This document shows, piece by piece, positions 21,668-32,095 of a DNA stretch of 64,000 nt. The position numbers were made by a program, and so were the translations under genes. How positions within the stretch are numbered: the stretch's first letter is position 1; every line of letters starts with the position of its first letter. Under the pieces are notes generated by a model. The model was not told where the DNA came from, did no database searches, and saw only the letters and a program-made list of their open reading frames with translations. The DNA comes from Epichloe hybrida (lineage: Eukaryota > Ascomycota > Sordariomycetes > Hypocreales > Clavicipitaceae): assembly GCA_019022495.1 (NCBI GenBank), contig JAFEKR010000001.1:310001-374000 (forward strand), given 5' to 3'.

Positions 21668-22750
21668 ATGCACCACTCCATACTGTCGAGCCGGCGAATA
21701 GTAGGAAGCCGCCGGAGAGCGTCACCGTCAAAGATGCAGATGCTCATCCTCACAGCGGCGCTGGTCATCCTCTACGCCCTGCTGCCCGGCAGATCAACAA
21801 CAACAACCTCCAAGCCGCCGCCGGACCCGACATACGGCCTCCTGGACGAGACATCATCGTCGGCATCCCGCCTCGCCATCGCCACGTTCCTCACCGCCGG
21901 CGACGACGACCCCGTCTCGGCGTCCGAGTTCCTCTCGAACCCCTACTTCGCCGCGACCCGGACGCTTCTCCACCAGCTCCTCCACGGCGCCGAGACCCGG
22001 ATCAACACATCATCATCCAACGTCAACATCGACGTCGTCGTCCTCGTGACGCCCAACGTGCCCCCCGAAGCAACAAGACAACTCTCCCGCGAGGGCGCCG
22101 TCGTCATCCACGCCTCGCCCGTGCCCCTAAAATGGTGGATCAGGACCGGCGTCACCCGCTGGAAAGACCAGTTCCTCAAGCTCCGCCTCCTCGAGCAGAC
22201 GCAGTACAAGCGGCTCCTCTTCATCGACGCCGACACCCTCCTCACGTCCTCGATAGACGCCCTCTTCTCCGAGCCCGAGGTCTCGCTCCCCGCCCCGACG
22301 CTCCACCAGCACTGCCCCCGCGCCGACGAGATCCCCCTCCTCCCAGCCCAGTACGTCTTCGCCGCCCGCTCCAACAACCAGTTCACCGGGGAGCGGCGCC
22401 ACCCTTTCCCCCCCCTCAACACCGACCTCTTCAGCGCCGGCTTCTGGGCCGCCGCCCCCTCCGCCGAGCTCTTCGCCTACCTCCTCTCCGTCATGGACCA
22501 CTACCGCCGCTTCGACCCGCACACCATGGAGCAGAGCCTCCTCAACTACGCCTTTCGCCGGGCCGGGCCCATGCCCTGGCGCGAGCTGCACTACCGATGG
22601 ACCGCCACCTGGCCCAACCGGGAGGACCTCGCCGGCCGAGTCGTCTCGCTGCACGACAAGTTCTGGAAGACGGGGCCAGACGAGCTGCGCGCGCTGTGGG
22701 CGAGGCGCAGAGACGAGATGGAGAGATACTGGGCCGAGCACACGACGTGA
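21668..22750 (+). CDS. GT8-type glycosyltransferase, Golgi-type single-span protein
   Basis: Single exon of 360 aa. A short basic N-terminus is followed by a hydrophobic anchor (MLILTAALVILYALL, residues 25-39), giving type II membrane topology. A Thr/Ser/Pro stem then leads into a catalytic domain with KDQFLKLRLLEQTQYKRLLFIDADT. The DAD motif at 187-189 binds the metal and nucleotide sugar in the glycogenin/GT8-like fold, and LNTDLFSAGFW and HDKFWK further on also fit this fold. Similar fungal proteins are annotated as GT8 or GNT1-like hexosyl/N-acetylglucosaminyltransferases; donor and acceptor are unknown. The start at 21668 is taken as the first Met after the A-run; 21734, immediately before the anchor, is an alternative. 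The gene is strongly C-rich at third positions compared with its neighbours. Confidence 0.85.
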   Translation: MHHSILSSRRIVGSRRRASPSKMQMLILTAALVILYALLPGRSTTTTSKPPPDPTYGLLDETSSSASRLAIATFLTAGDDDPVSASEFLSNPYFAATRTLLHQLLHGAETRINTSSSNVNIDVVVLVTPNVPPEATRQLSREGAVVIHASPVPLKWWIRTGVTRWKDQFLKLRLLEQTQYKRLLFIDADTLLTSSIDALFSEPEVSLPAPTLHQHCPRADEIPLLPAQYVFAARSNNQFTGERRHPFPPLNTDLFSAGFWAAAPSAELFAYLLSVMDHYRRFDPHTMEQSLLNYAFRRAGPMPWRELHYRWTATWPNREDLAGRVVSLHDKFWKTGPDELRALWARRRDEMERYWAEHTT

Positions 22751-23309
22751 AACCTTTTGGCACTTTTGTTGGAACAAGACAATGACAACCCGAGAGCATG
22801 CATGAGGCGCTAAAGCAGGAAAAAATTAATTTTTTTTTCTTGTATTGACATTGTTTGGTAGAAGCTGGGCCCCGTCACAGTTCAACATGTTTGATTAACT
22901 GCCGAGTGCTGGGCTGGGCTGTATGTAGCTGATTCTTTTGCTGGCGTGAGACGAAACCCTACTAGATAGATAGTAGCTTCTGATCAAACACCAAGGGCAA
23001 AAAAAAGGTGGGTGGGTTATTATGTTGCCTTTCTACATGTGGACTTTCACGTCAAAGCACGCAACATGCATGCTTGTTCAATGAGGTAAAATTTGTACTC
23101 GAGTCGACTATATGCAACCGGTCGAAACGCCCCTGCAACGCCGGAAAGAAAATATCAAGCCCCAAGGGTTTCTAATCAAGCAAGGGTTGTGAGCGAAACA
23201 AGGGGGGGGAAAAAATAAAAAAAATAAAAAAAAATCGACATTACATGACGGGCATACAAGAAAATATCCATTTATCCCCAGTCTATACCGAGCCTTGCCC
23301 TGCCTGGGC
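22751..23309. other. Convergent intergenic between GT8 and Crh-like genes
   Basis: No gene; two 3' UTRs should meet here. A/T homopolymers lie near 22828-22840 and 23210-23234. Confidence 0.6.
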
Positions 23310-24938
23310 TTAGCGCCGGCCGTTGTTGCCCTGAGCCCCGGATTGTCCTCGGTATCCGTATCCTCCTTGCTGGTCATCGGTAAAGCTCCTCTGCGAGTTG
23401 ACTGCGCCAGGGCTTTGCATCCTCTGCATTCCGAAGCTTTCCTGCGGTCCGGGTGATCCTATGCGTGAGTAGCCACCGGGTGCTGAACCACTTCGCATCT
23501 GGTGCTGACGGGGCGCCCCTTGAACGGGCATGCCTGGGCTCGGGGAACGCATCAGCCGTGTTTGGGATTGCATGCCGGGGCTTTGAGAGCGTGGAGGGAT
23601 GCCCGGACTGGGCGGGACGCCAAAATCGAAGCCGTGATGGCTCGAAGGAGCAGGGCTTGCAGCACGGCCTGGCTGCCCGCGCATTGTTCCTGCAGCTCCC
23701 ATGGCGCCGCCGCCGCCCATCATCATTCCACTTGCATTACTGGCACTGCTTCCAAGTCGGTTCTTCTCATCAAAAGGTCCGTCGAAGGGATTCGAGTCCG
23801 GCACATGGTATGAGCTGTCATCACTCATACCTTGTGCGCGGAATTCGTGAGCATTGTACTCCTGCCCGTGGGCTGTGAATCCGTCAGGGTTGACGCCGCG
23901 CTTTCGGAACGCTTCGTTCTCGCGTCTTTCTTCGAGCTCGCGTTCTTGGACTGCTCTGGCTTCGGCGGCGCCGATTCGTCGCTGTCGAATGTAGTACCAA
24001 AGCAGCGTGCCGAGAGCTAGACCAGCAACACCGGCACCTGCTGCATAGACTGCTGCTCTGGCCCCTGACGATAAATCTTTCCACTTCTCGCCAACGGACT
24101 TTTCCGGTCGCTTGTTCAGCGCATCGAGTGCGGTGGAATTCCCGGCGGCAATTTTGATGCTTTCCCAGCTACCGGAGCGATCGCCGTACGTGTAATCTTT
24201 GCCGGTGCTGAAGTCGGTAATCTGAGCGCTCTTGAGGTGCATCGTGTAAGGGCCAGAAGCGTAGTCGGTGTCACCACCAGCCCATTGACGGGTGCCTTCG
24301 GGCAGCGATGGGTCGCCGCCGGCCCAAATACCGACACTCATGCGCATGGGAGTTTGCGGATAGTTTTGCGTGCTGTTGGCGTCCTTGGCATTCAGAGTTC
24401 GCACGTGGTTACCGTCGATGAACCACTGTATCGAATCCTTGGTCCACAAAGTCGTGTAGTTGTGATAATCATCTTGCATGCCAGACATGGGGTGCGAGCC
24501 GCCGTTCTTGTAGTCCTGACGACCCTTGCCGAAATAATTTGTTGTAGCAAAGCTCTTGTTGGAGCCCAAGAATTCCCAGTCAACCTCGTCGAGGTCATCA
24601 CTGAGCCACATCATGGAACTGATGATTCCCCGGCCAGGGGCCACCTTGAGCCATATCTCTGAGCGACCAAAGAAGAAGTAAAACTTGGTGCGAAGTGTGG
24701 GTGAGTCGCCCTGCTTGGCGATGGTGAAGGAAGCACCGTTGCTGGCGTCGTAATTGACATTGCCAGCTGTGGTCTCCCACAAGGCGCTGTCGGGAGTCGA
24801 GTTGAAGTGGAAGAGATGATCGGTTCCAAATGCCGGGTTCGGAGGGCAATCGCGCTCCATGGGATTGCAGTCAGTGTGAACCTGGGCGGTGGCAAGGCCC
24901 AACAGGGCCGCCGCGGCAAGAAACGATTTGCACAACAT
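23310..24938 (-). CDS. GH16 Crh-like chitin-glucan transglycosylase with transmembrane C-terminal tail
   Basis: Single exon, 542 aa. A signal peptide (1-19) is followed by a GH16 domain with the catalytic motif DEVDWEF (Glu118, Asp120, Glu122), the conserved WLSDD upstream of it and the W-rich strand MSVGIWAGGDP. Crh proteins (Crh1/Utr2 group) cut chitin and transfer it to beta-glucan in the wall. Instead of a GPI signal, residues 294-317 form a membrane span (AAVYAAGAGVAGLALGTLLWYY). Basic and acidic cytosolic sequence follows, then a Gly/Met/Pro/Ser/Gln-rich tail of about 220 residues. The catalytic domain would therefore face the wall or periplasm and the tail the cytosol. The frame is open throughout, with no internal intron needed. 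Confidence 0.92.
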   Translation of the reverse strand: MLCKSFLAAAALLGLATAQVHTDCNPMERDCPPNPAFGTDHLFHFNSTPDSALWETTAGNVNYDASNGASFTIAKQGDSPTLRTKFYFFFGRSEIWLKVAPGRGIISSMMWLSDDLDEVDWEFLGSNKSFATTNYFGKGRQDYKNGGSHPMSGMQDDYHNYTTLWTKDSIQWFIDGNHVRTLNAKDANSTQNYPQTPMRMSVGIWAGGDPSLPEGTRQWAGGDTDYASGPYTMHLKSAQITDFSTGKDYTYGDRSGSWESIKIAAGNSTALDALNKRPEKSVGEKWKDLSSGARAAVYAAGAGVAGLALGTLLWYYIRQRRIGAAEARAVQERELEERRENEAFRKRGVNPDGFTAHGQEYNAHEFRAQGMSDDSSYHVPDSNPFDGPFDEKNRLGSSASNASGMMMGGGGAMGAAGTMRGQPGRAASPAPSSHHGFDFGVPPSPGIPPRSQSPGMQSQTRLMRSPSPGMPVQGAPRQHQMRSGSAPGGYSRIGSPGPQESFGMQRMQSPGAVNSQRSFTDDQQGGYGYRGQSGAQGNNGRR

Positions 24939-26168
24939 GATGAGGAAATCTCGAAGATGGGGGAGCCTCTGTTCCAGCAGAGGATCACAGTTCTCCGATG
25001 CTTGGCGCGTCGTCCTCTGGAGGGGAGTGGATCCAAAGAGAGGGTTATTGTGTTATCGTCGTAAATTAGTGGCTTATGGAGTGCGAGAGTCGAGAATCGA
25101 GAATCGAGAATCGAGAATGAATGAATGTCGGTCGTCTACCAGACGGCTTGTACGCAAAGGAGTGGCAATCGTCAAACGGAACGAAGAGGATGGAGGTGGC
25201 ATGTCCCAGCCGGCGCTTGGCAGTCGGGGGATTTGAAGGTTGGGGGAGCTTCAGTGGCGGAATGGCATCGATGACCAGACTCTGTTCCCTGCTCGCCGCC
25301 GCCATACCTCGGGCTCTGTTGTGAGACACGACAATGTCCATGCCCATGTTGTTGTGAGTCCAAGCTTGGCGAGAGCCCCACCAACATCTCAGGGGCGAGC
25401 AGCGGCTTGTGGGGCTTCAATGGTTCGTTCGGTGGCACTTGCCTTGGATTCTCACCAAAACGAGGCAGGAGTCAGCGAAGCCAGCCAATCCCGCCGCCAG
25501 GATTAGCACATCCACATCCACATTCACATTGTGATGCACAAAAAAAAAACATTAGGGCAAATCTCGCGGAAGACAAGATGACCTCACTTTGGCGCATCAG
25601 TAGCAGCCCAGGATGCGACCCTCCATTGACGCCAAAAGAAAGGAAAGGAATAAAATGCCTGGTGAAGCGGAACGGCAGATCAATCAGCATCCAGGCCCAC
25701 TCGGGGTCACTACCTGATCCGAACGGCCCCAACGGAACGGAGCAGACCTGATTGAAGGAAACTGTTAATCACGCACACAATCTCGGCATGCCGCCTTTCG
25801 TCCCGGGTAGCAAGAAGATTCCCGTGCAAATTCGCGCACAGAAATCGTCCCGCCAAGGAATGCCCCCTTCCCCCCCCGGCCACCGACATGTCTTTGGCGA
25901 GCTACACCGTTCGGAGTACTCCGTACAAACGGCTAGATCTACGAATTCAAGCGACGTCATTGCTCGGCAGATATGCCAGATTATTATCCCCTTTGGCGTG
26001 GTTCGCCGATATGATGCACGATTTACGAATACCAGATTTCGAAATGGCAAAACTCATGGATTTGTTGTATATACGCGGACAGAAACACCCCCCCCTCTCA
26101 TTCTCGACATGCAACTCACGAAATAAGTCAAACAGTTTCATTTTCACCCCCGCCCGCATCGAGCTTTC
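24939..26168. other. Intergenic, 1.2 kb
   Basis: No supported gene. It includes the Crh-like gene's upstream region and a TCGAGAA repeat at 25089-25118. A TACTCCGTA motif lies at 25917-25925. Confidence 0.5.
25089..25118. repeat. TCGAGAA tandem repeat
   Basis: Four tandem copies of a 7-bp unit about 150 bp upstream of the Crh-like start codon. Confidence 0.8.
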
Positions 26169-26730
26169 CTAAACACCGTGCCCTAAAAGTCGTCAGCAAC
26201 AAGTTCTCGTCTCGCAGTCACCAACGACATGCAAATAAAAATTCATGCATGTGATACTCACGCCCAAGCCCCTCCCCCCTCTTCGCGACCTCCTTCGCAT
26301 GAGCCTGCTTGATCCTGGCCCTCCTCGCGTCCTCCTCCGCCTCCCTCTCCACCCTCTTCGCGTGTCCTCTCGCCTCCCTGACCCTCAGTCTCGCCTGCTC
26401 CAGCGCCCTATCCGCCTTTCTCTCCGCCTGCTCGGCGTCCATGACCCTCTCTCTCGCCTCGAGGATACTCGGATCGACGTCCCCGTCCCCGTCCCCGTTC
26501 CCGTTCCCGCGGAGCTTGGAGAGCAGCCCCCTCCCTCCGCTGCGAGTCCTGCCGTGGCTCGACGAGACGGATGAGCCAGAAGCGCTGCTCCGCGCGGACA
26601 CGGTGCCGGCACCGACGGGAGACCGGCTTCGTTGGAAGAGGCCGTGCTTCCTGGGTTCGTGCACCGTGTCGTCACGGGCGTGGTGCGTCTCGGGAGACGC
26701 GTCGCGACGCGGTGATGAGAAGAGAGGCAT
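26169..26730 (-). CDS. Small basic coiled-coil protein of unknown function
   Basis: Exons 26730..26262 and 26182..26169 give 160 aa. The N-terminal half is Ser/Arg-rich and disordered (SRSPVGAG, SSSHGRTRSGGRG). A short NGDGDGD run separates it from a highly charged alpha-helix (about residues 85-150) made of Ala/Glu/Arg heptads that should form a coiled coil. There is no signal peptide or membrane span. The small second exon encodes only the end (GLGRHGV) and is preferred because a good GTGAGT donor precedes a run-on that looks non-coding. The heptad region resembles uncharacterised conserved proteins of other ascomycetes; no function is assigned. Confidence 0.75.
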
Positions 26731-28065
26731 GGTTCATGAAGTTAAGTGGTCTTTTGGTTTACCGTGTGACCGTACTGCCGTGTTGGTTGGTTGGTCATGG
26801 CATGGGAAAAGTACGGAGCAGATGTTGCAAATGTGTTGCGTTGAGTCTACGGAGTGCCGCCAAGCAGATAATATGAGGGGAAGCCCGCCCGTGAATTAAT
26901 CGATTCATGGCCCCAGGAAAACCTGCTTCAGCAACAACTACAGTACATCTCCTTGAGCGCGTTAGAGCTTGTGGAGTCACGTTAACTAGGGGTCTGTAAT
27001 GTATCTCTAGTTTACTTTTACCTAATTGGTTACATACAGACCCCTAGTTAAACGTGACTCCACAAGCCATATCACGACTAAGGAGATAACAGATAACGTC
27101 GGTGACGGCGCAGGTGCAGGGCAGTTCAGCCGTCATCATTCGCGAATCCCTTTGGTGGCCAATCGATGGCATATCCACGCAGAACAAGGGCTCGTTTGGA
27201 CCCTTGCGGTACACGTGTCTCGGGCCAATTGGTAGGGGACAGCAGGGGGCAGCAGGGGGGGCCTTTGTCGGCGGTGGGTGGTAATTGAATTGGGCCGGAC
27301 TACGGATTAAACAAGCAGCATCATCGTGTCTGGCGGGAGGCTGGTGACGCAGTACGTCCGCAGAGCCGGACAAGCTGCCGAGCACGTTTGTTTAGAAAAA
27401 AAAAAAAAAAATTAGACGATTAAGTGATAAGAACAAGGCATGTCTAAGCCAAGACGGCCATGCAAAACGCACCATCCTTTATGCTAAAGCCCACAGAACT
27501 ACTCCGTTGCCATCCCCATGACGCAAAGCAAAGACGCAAAGTGAAGCTGAAATAGGTGCGCAAGAAAACGATCAAATAAACAAAGGACAAGTACTCCGTA
27601 GAGTTAGAAATTAGAGAATCATCATGTAGAATAACGCTCAAGTTTCATGCCCGGGTCAAGGGGCATCATCCTTGACCGCTCATCGGAAGAGAATCCACTC
27701 CATACGGATTAGTTATTCTGGCAATTTTTCGGGCGCTATCAGATGACGCCATCCGGAGGTGCCGCGAGTAGAGAAGAAAAGCGATGGCCCGGTGAGGAGG
27801 GAGCCCTGGCGTGTTCCTCCTCAATGTTCGCACGATAAAGCAAGAGGGAAGTTGAACCGTTTCGTAGAGGCCCATATGCTCAGTCCAACCTTGCGCAGAG
27901 AAACAGGGTGTCTGAGCAAAGGGGGGAAAAATAATAGATAGTAGGAGTACGATTTGGTCGCATCATTGGATCAAGGTAAAAAAGATTGGGCGCAAGATGG
28001 TCGAGATATGTTTCGGGATATTTGCATTCATCGGTGCGTGCACGTGTGCTTCATACGTGTCTTTC
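26731..28065. other. Intergenic with hairpin element
   Basis: No supported gene in 1.3 kb. It holds a 101-bp inverted repeat (26967-27067), an A-run near 27396-27411 and a TACTCCGTA motif at 27592-27600. Confidence 0.5.
26967..27067. repeat. 101-bp inverted repeat (hairpin / MITE-like)
   Basis: The left arm starts GCTTGTGGAGTCACGTT and the right arm ends AACGTGACTCCACAAGC. Pairing extends about 38 bp with one bulged base and one mismatch around a roughly 25-nt AT-rich loop. No clear target duplication was found, so the transposon origin is unproven. Confidence 0.85.
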
Positions 28066-29092
28066 TCACATGACTGTGCATTTGTTCTCATCCCTCTCCT
28101 TCTTCACGCTCAAGGCGACACGAGCTGCTTCGGTGAATGCTTCGTTGACGCCCCGATTCTTCATGGCTGAGCATTCGAGATACCGTGATGCCCCTATCCG
28201 CTTGGCAACTTCGAGGCCCTTGTCGTATTCGATCAACGGTCCGGCGGGGCGCTCAATGTTGGCAACTTCGGGAGGTAGGGTGGACGCCGCTGCGCCATCT
28301 TCTCCATCGTCGTCATCCCCGCCCTTCTCGCGAAGATCACATTTGAGAGCGACCAAGACGAGTTTGACACCAGGGCAGTTGTCGGCAATTTCACCGACCC
28401 ATTTTGACTCGACGTTCTCCAGGGAGTCCTTGCTGTCGACCGAGTAGCAGAGCATGATCAGATCGGTGTCATCTGGGCCGTCATCAGGTTAGTTGAGTCG
28501 GCCAACGAAGTCGATACTACGTCACGAGTATAGCACGCACAAAGCGCGCTGGCAAGGTGGGAGCAACCGTACCGTATGACAAGGAGCGCAGTCGGTCGAA
28601 TTCTTCTTGACCAGCTGTATCCCACAGCGACAGCTCGATGTGCACGTTGTCGACGAAAATATCTGTAACTCGGCGGTTAGCGCGCCCTTTCTTCTCTTTG
28701 CGACAGCCCAGCCAACGTGTGGCTTGAGCACGGTTCCTGCTTTAGCAATCATACCGTGTACGTAGTTTTCGAAAACGGTTGGTTCGTACACAGTGGGAAA
28801 GTATCTGATTGCGTTCCGTCAGTCATCATTCTTCATTTGCGAACCCCCACGAGTTTGTAGGTCCACGGGACACATACCCTCTGGTAAAGACGTTGAGCAG
28901 TGATGTTTTGCCACAGGCACCGTCGCCTCTGTTTCGCCAGGTTAGCTACCTCTGTATCTATCTGTATCTGAGAATCCCCGAGCAACTGTGTCCTTGGATC
29001 GCGTCGCGCACCTCTCACTCTTCCGTGGAATGGGGTACGTACAGAAGCACCAGCTTACGCTGGACTGTTTTGGATCCGCCGCAGAGAGGCAT
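28066..29092 (-). CDS. rho3: Rho3-type small GTPase
   Basis: Exons 29092..29043, 28928..28878, 28804..28755, 28662..28573 and 28472..28066 give 215 aa. The Rho motifs appear in order: P-loop GDGACGKT, switch [16 protein letters not shown], switch [22 protein letters not shown] in place of the usual TKxD box, and the SAM (CSAMKNRG) base-recognition loop. An acidic Asp-rich insert of about 25 residues ([10 protein letters not shown]) follows ALKCDLR. The protein ends in the CaaX box CTVM, so it is prenylated and membrane-bound. [20 protein letters not shown] at the start and [21 protein letters not shown] are hallmarks of fungal Rho3, which guides polarised exocytosis and actin at the hyphal tip. 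Exons 2 to 4 are 51, 50 and 90 nt, and each junction restores a conserved motif. Confidence 0.95.
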
Positions 29093-30209
29093 CTCGAAAG
29101 GAAGCTGGGCTGGCTCGATGGCCTTTGATGAGGGTCAGGAGGGACGAGGATTGCAGTCAGTTTGCTCGGTCGCGCGCGAGCCACGTTGGTGCGGACTGAG
29201 TCGTGACGTCGTGAGAGTGACGGGTGACGGGTGACGGCAGCGTGGCGAGGCCAGGTGAGGACAACTGGTGTGACGCGGAGCCGTTCGCGAGGGAGGAGGG
29301 AGGTCCCTTGCGACGGGATATGGACAGGATATGGACGGGATTTGAAGGAGGATGAACGACGAGAAAGGGAGAAGGGAGTGACGCGTGCTCTACTAGTTTA
29401 ACGGAGGTTCAGATGCTGGAGCCAGCCGGATGGCCCGAACGAGTAACGAAGCAGAGTGTTCGGTCGTGGTCGGTCGTGTCCGTGGCGATGGAGGAGGACA
29501 AGGATGGCGGACACAGTCTATGCCAACTAAGTGTCAAGTACGTCCGTAGTTCAGTCGGACGAAGCAAAAAGTTCGTTCAGAGTGCAAAGGCGCAGTTGTG
29601 ACACGAAGCTTGAACAGGGCAACAGGTGGGGCAACAGGTGGGGGCGCAGGGGGGACAGCAGGTGGGCAACAAGGGGGCAACAGTGGGCAACAGTGGGCTC
29701 AGGCCTGGCTCCCGCCGCCACGGAACATCGAACCCGCTAAATCAATGTCCCAAGTTGCCCATTTCAGTGCTCCATAACTCGGTAGAACGAAAACGACTGG
29801 CCGGGGCCAACAGCATCGACGCCAGCGGATGTTCTTAGTGTGGTGCCCCCCTGGCATTCATGTTTTGTTTAGTCCGTACGGATCCGTGCATACTAAAATC
29901 ACAATGGCTCGCCGCCGCAAACGTTCCGTTCCGTTCCATCGGCCACGCGCACATGCTTGCTCGCAGCATGGCGCAACCTTGAATCTTGTTCCTGGGAGTC
30001 TGACCATCGTGGGTAATATGCTTTGGCTGTGAGTATTGCCCCTGGGTGTGGCTGACAATAAAGAGTCTATTTACGGATTACGGATTGCTGTAGTCACCAA
30101 TTGCCACGCAGACACACAAATCACATCACGGCACACGTAATATTATGCGTCGCATGGTCAATAGAGCTAGCTACCTCGAGATCATGACACATGTCAATAC
30201 AGCGCAACT
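29093..30209. other. Intergenic, Rho3 promoter and CWC25 3' side
   Basis: No supported gene. A degenerate GCAACAGGTGGG-type minisatellite lies at 29616-29700, and duplicated short runs (GTGACGGGTGACGG) near 29217-29237. Confidence 0.5.
29616..29700. repeat. GGCAACAGGTGGG minisatellite
   Basis: About seven imperfect copies of a 10-13-bp unit (variants of GGGCAACAGT) in intergenic sequence. Confidence 0.75.
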
Positions 30210-31478
30210 CTAGTCATCATCTCGTTGGTATCCCTGCCGATTCCGTCCCATTCGCTCTCCGAGATCCAGCTTCCCAGCCTGTTTATGCAAATCGTTCACA
30301 AAACCCCTCTCGCCCTCTCGTTCTCGAGCCTTCTCATCCGCCTTCCTGGCCGCACGTTCCTGCTCCTCTAGAGCAGCGAGGCGCTTCTCGCGCTCCTGAT
30401 CCAGCTCCGAGGCCGCGGATTGCATGGCCGCCAGTTTACGAGCCCTTTCTGCTTCTCGGTCTTCCTCATTGGCGCGGGGCTGTTCCCGTGGTCGGTTGCT
30501 GCTGTGTCCATTACCATTGCCGTTGAAGCCATGTCCGCTCACGTTCCCGTTGCAGCTCCGTGCCCTCCAGTCATCCTCTCTGTTCCCGCGAGCATGTCTT
30601 CGTTCTTGCGAACAGCCTCTTGGCCGATGTGAGCTGTGATTACGTGTCCTATCTCGCGAATCATCCTGATCGTGACCGCGTCGCGGACTGCCACGGCGCC
30701 TTTGGTCTTGAGACCGATCTCTTGCCCGCCGTGGGCTTCGGTCCTCGCCGGAATCCCGACGTCGTCTCTGCCTCCTCCAATGCTCGTCGTCATCCCCCTC
30801 CTGGCGATTTCGTCGAGGACTGCGAGACCGCGAGTGGGATCTGTGTCGCCTTCTGTGCCTCCTTTGTTCATCTCCCGAACCTCTCTCTCGACTCCTGCTT
30901 CTGTGCCTCCGATGCCTCTTTCTACGCCTTCCTTCTCTGTCCCCCGATCTCTCCGTCTTCTTCGGATCCTCGACGCCCATCGAGGACAGCAGCTGTCTCC
31001 GCCTGATCGGGTCGTTCATCATGGCCTCGTAGGCAGCCTGCTCCTGTCGCTTGATCGCCAGCAAGGGATCTTCTCGGATCTTGGCGGCCGTATCTCTCGC
31101 TGAATTCGCATTCTGAAGAGCCATGAAGCTGTCCTCCCCAGCCGCCTTCTCCAACTTCTTGTGCTCCGTGCCCTTGATAAGATTGTCGATTCTTCGCTTT
31201 CCGAGAAGATACGCCTCGGTTTCCTCGCTCGTACCAACTTGGCCATCGGTGGGGCCTTGGTACATCCAGTCGACTCGATCTACTCTTTTCTTTCCATCTG
31301 CGGCTTCAAGCTGCCGCTGCAGCTCTTCCTTTGCGCGCTCCTCCTTGATTTCGTTGACTCGTTGTTGGGTGCGCTTGCGCTCGGCGAGTGCCTTTTGCTC
31401 TTCATCCCAGACGGCTTGTTGATTTCGCCGCAGGGTGGGATGGAAGGACTTCTTGAGGTTGAGATCGCCGCCACCCAT
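30210..31478 (-). CDS. CWC25: Pre-mRNA-splicing factor CWC25
   Basis: Single exon, 422 aa. The N-terminus ([35 protein letters not shown]) is the conserved CIR_N-type segment of Cwc25, followed by VDWMYQGP and a [12 protein letters not shown] stretch typical of the family. Cwc25 joins the activated spliceosome and promotes the first catalytic step near the branch site; it acts in the nucleus. The middle and end are an Arg/Ser/Asp/His-rich (RS-like) low-complexity region with a short GNGNGN stretch, then a charged helix. The C-terminus has the [10 protein letters not shown] motif seen in fungal members. No intron is needed. Confidence 0.93.
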   Translation of the reverse strand: MGGGDLNLKKSFHPTLRRNQQAVWDEEQKALAERKRTQQRVNEIKEERAKEELQRQLEAADGKKRVDRVDWMYQGPTDGQVGTSEETEAYLLGKRRIDNLIKGTEHKKLEKAAGEDSFMALQNANSARDTAAKIREDPLLAIKRQEQAAYEAMMNDPIRRRQLLSSMGVEDPKKTERSGDREGRRRKRHRRHRSRSRERGSGDEQRRHRRRHRSHSRSRSPRRNRQEGDDDEHWRRQRRRRDSGEDRSPRRARDRSQDQRRRGSPRRGHDQDDSRDRTRNHSSHRPRGCSQERRHARGNREDDWRARSCNGNVSGHGFNGNGNGHSSNRPREQPRANEEDREAERARKLAAMQSAASELDQEREKRLAALEEQERAARKADEKAREREGERGFVNDLHKQAGKLDLGERMGRNRQGYQRDDD

Positions 31479-32095
31479 GATGGCTACGTGTTTCGCGCGG
31501 CAGTGTTATCGATGGGTTCGGTTCGGTGGGTTGAGGTGAAAAAAAGATGTTCCGGAGCAGGTTTTTCTGTACGAGTTGGTGAAGCGGGCCCGAGAGAGAT
31601 GCAGGTGTTGCAACGGGGGTCCACTTTTACTTTGACGCATTGCGTCAGCAAATCCACGCTTGGTTCATTTTCTTGAATCTTGACCTCTCAATGTCGTAGT
31701 CGCTGATGGCCTTTCCCGTCGTCTCACGTTCGCAATTGCGCGCCAGCGTCATCACAGGACGGCGCATATTGCATTTTGTACCAAGAACTGCCATCACGTA
31801 CATGCAAGTGGTAAGACTACCCACACGCTTGCAATTGAAACGACCATACCGTGTAATACGGGATGAGTGATGGAATCAAAAATAAAACGTTTAGACTGAG
31901 AGCATAATTAATTGACTTTGGAAGTTTTTTTTTTTTTTTTTTTTTTTTTCAAATTAAGAACTCACTCTAAACGTTCGGTCTTGATTGAGAGTATAATTGA
32001 TATATCCATCATCGACTCGATATATCTAGACCACCCCAGGGACGTACTACGTCCCGACCCAATCCATCATGCAACAAGCGCACAGCTCCCACAAT
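31479..32095. other. Intergenic, CWC25 promoter and S14m 3' side
   Basis: No gene. A T-run of about 24 lies at 31926-31949. On either side of it are related sequences beginning AAACGTT and ending GAGAG(C/T)ATAATT, a degenerate direct repeat near 31887-31912 and 31969-32000. Confidence 0.5.

Noticed and set aside
22127..22777. 216-codon minus-strand frame opposite the GT8 gene
   Set aside because: It is a shadow of a GC-rich coding exon; the protein is Gly/Val/Glu low-complexity with no motif.
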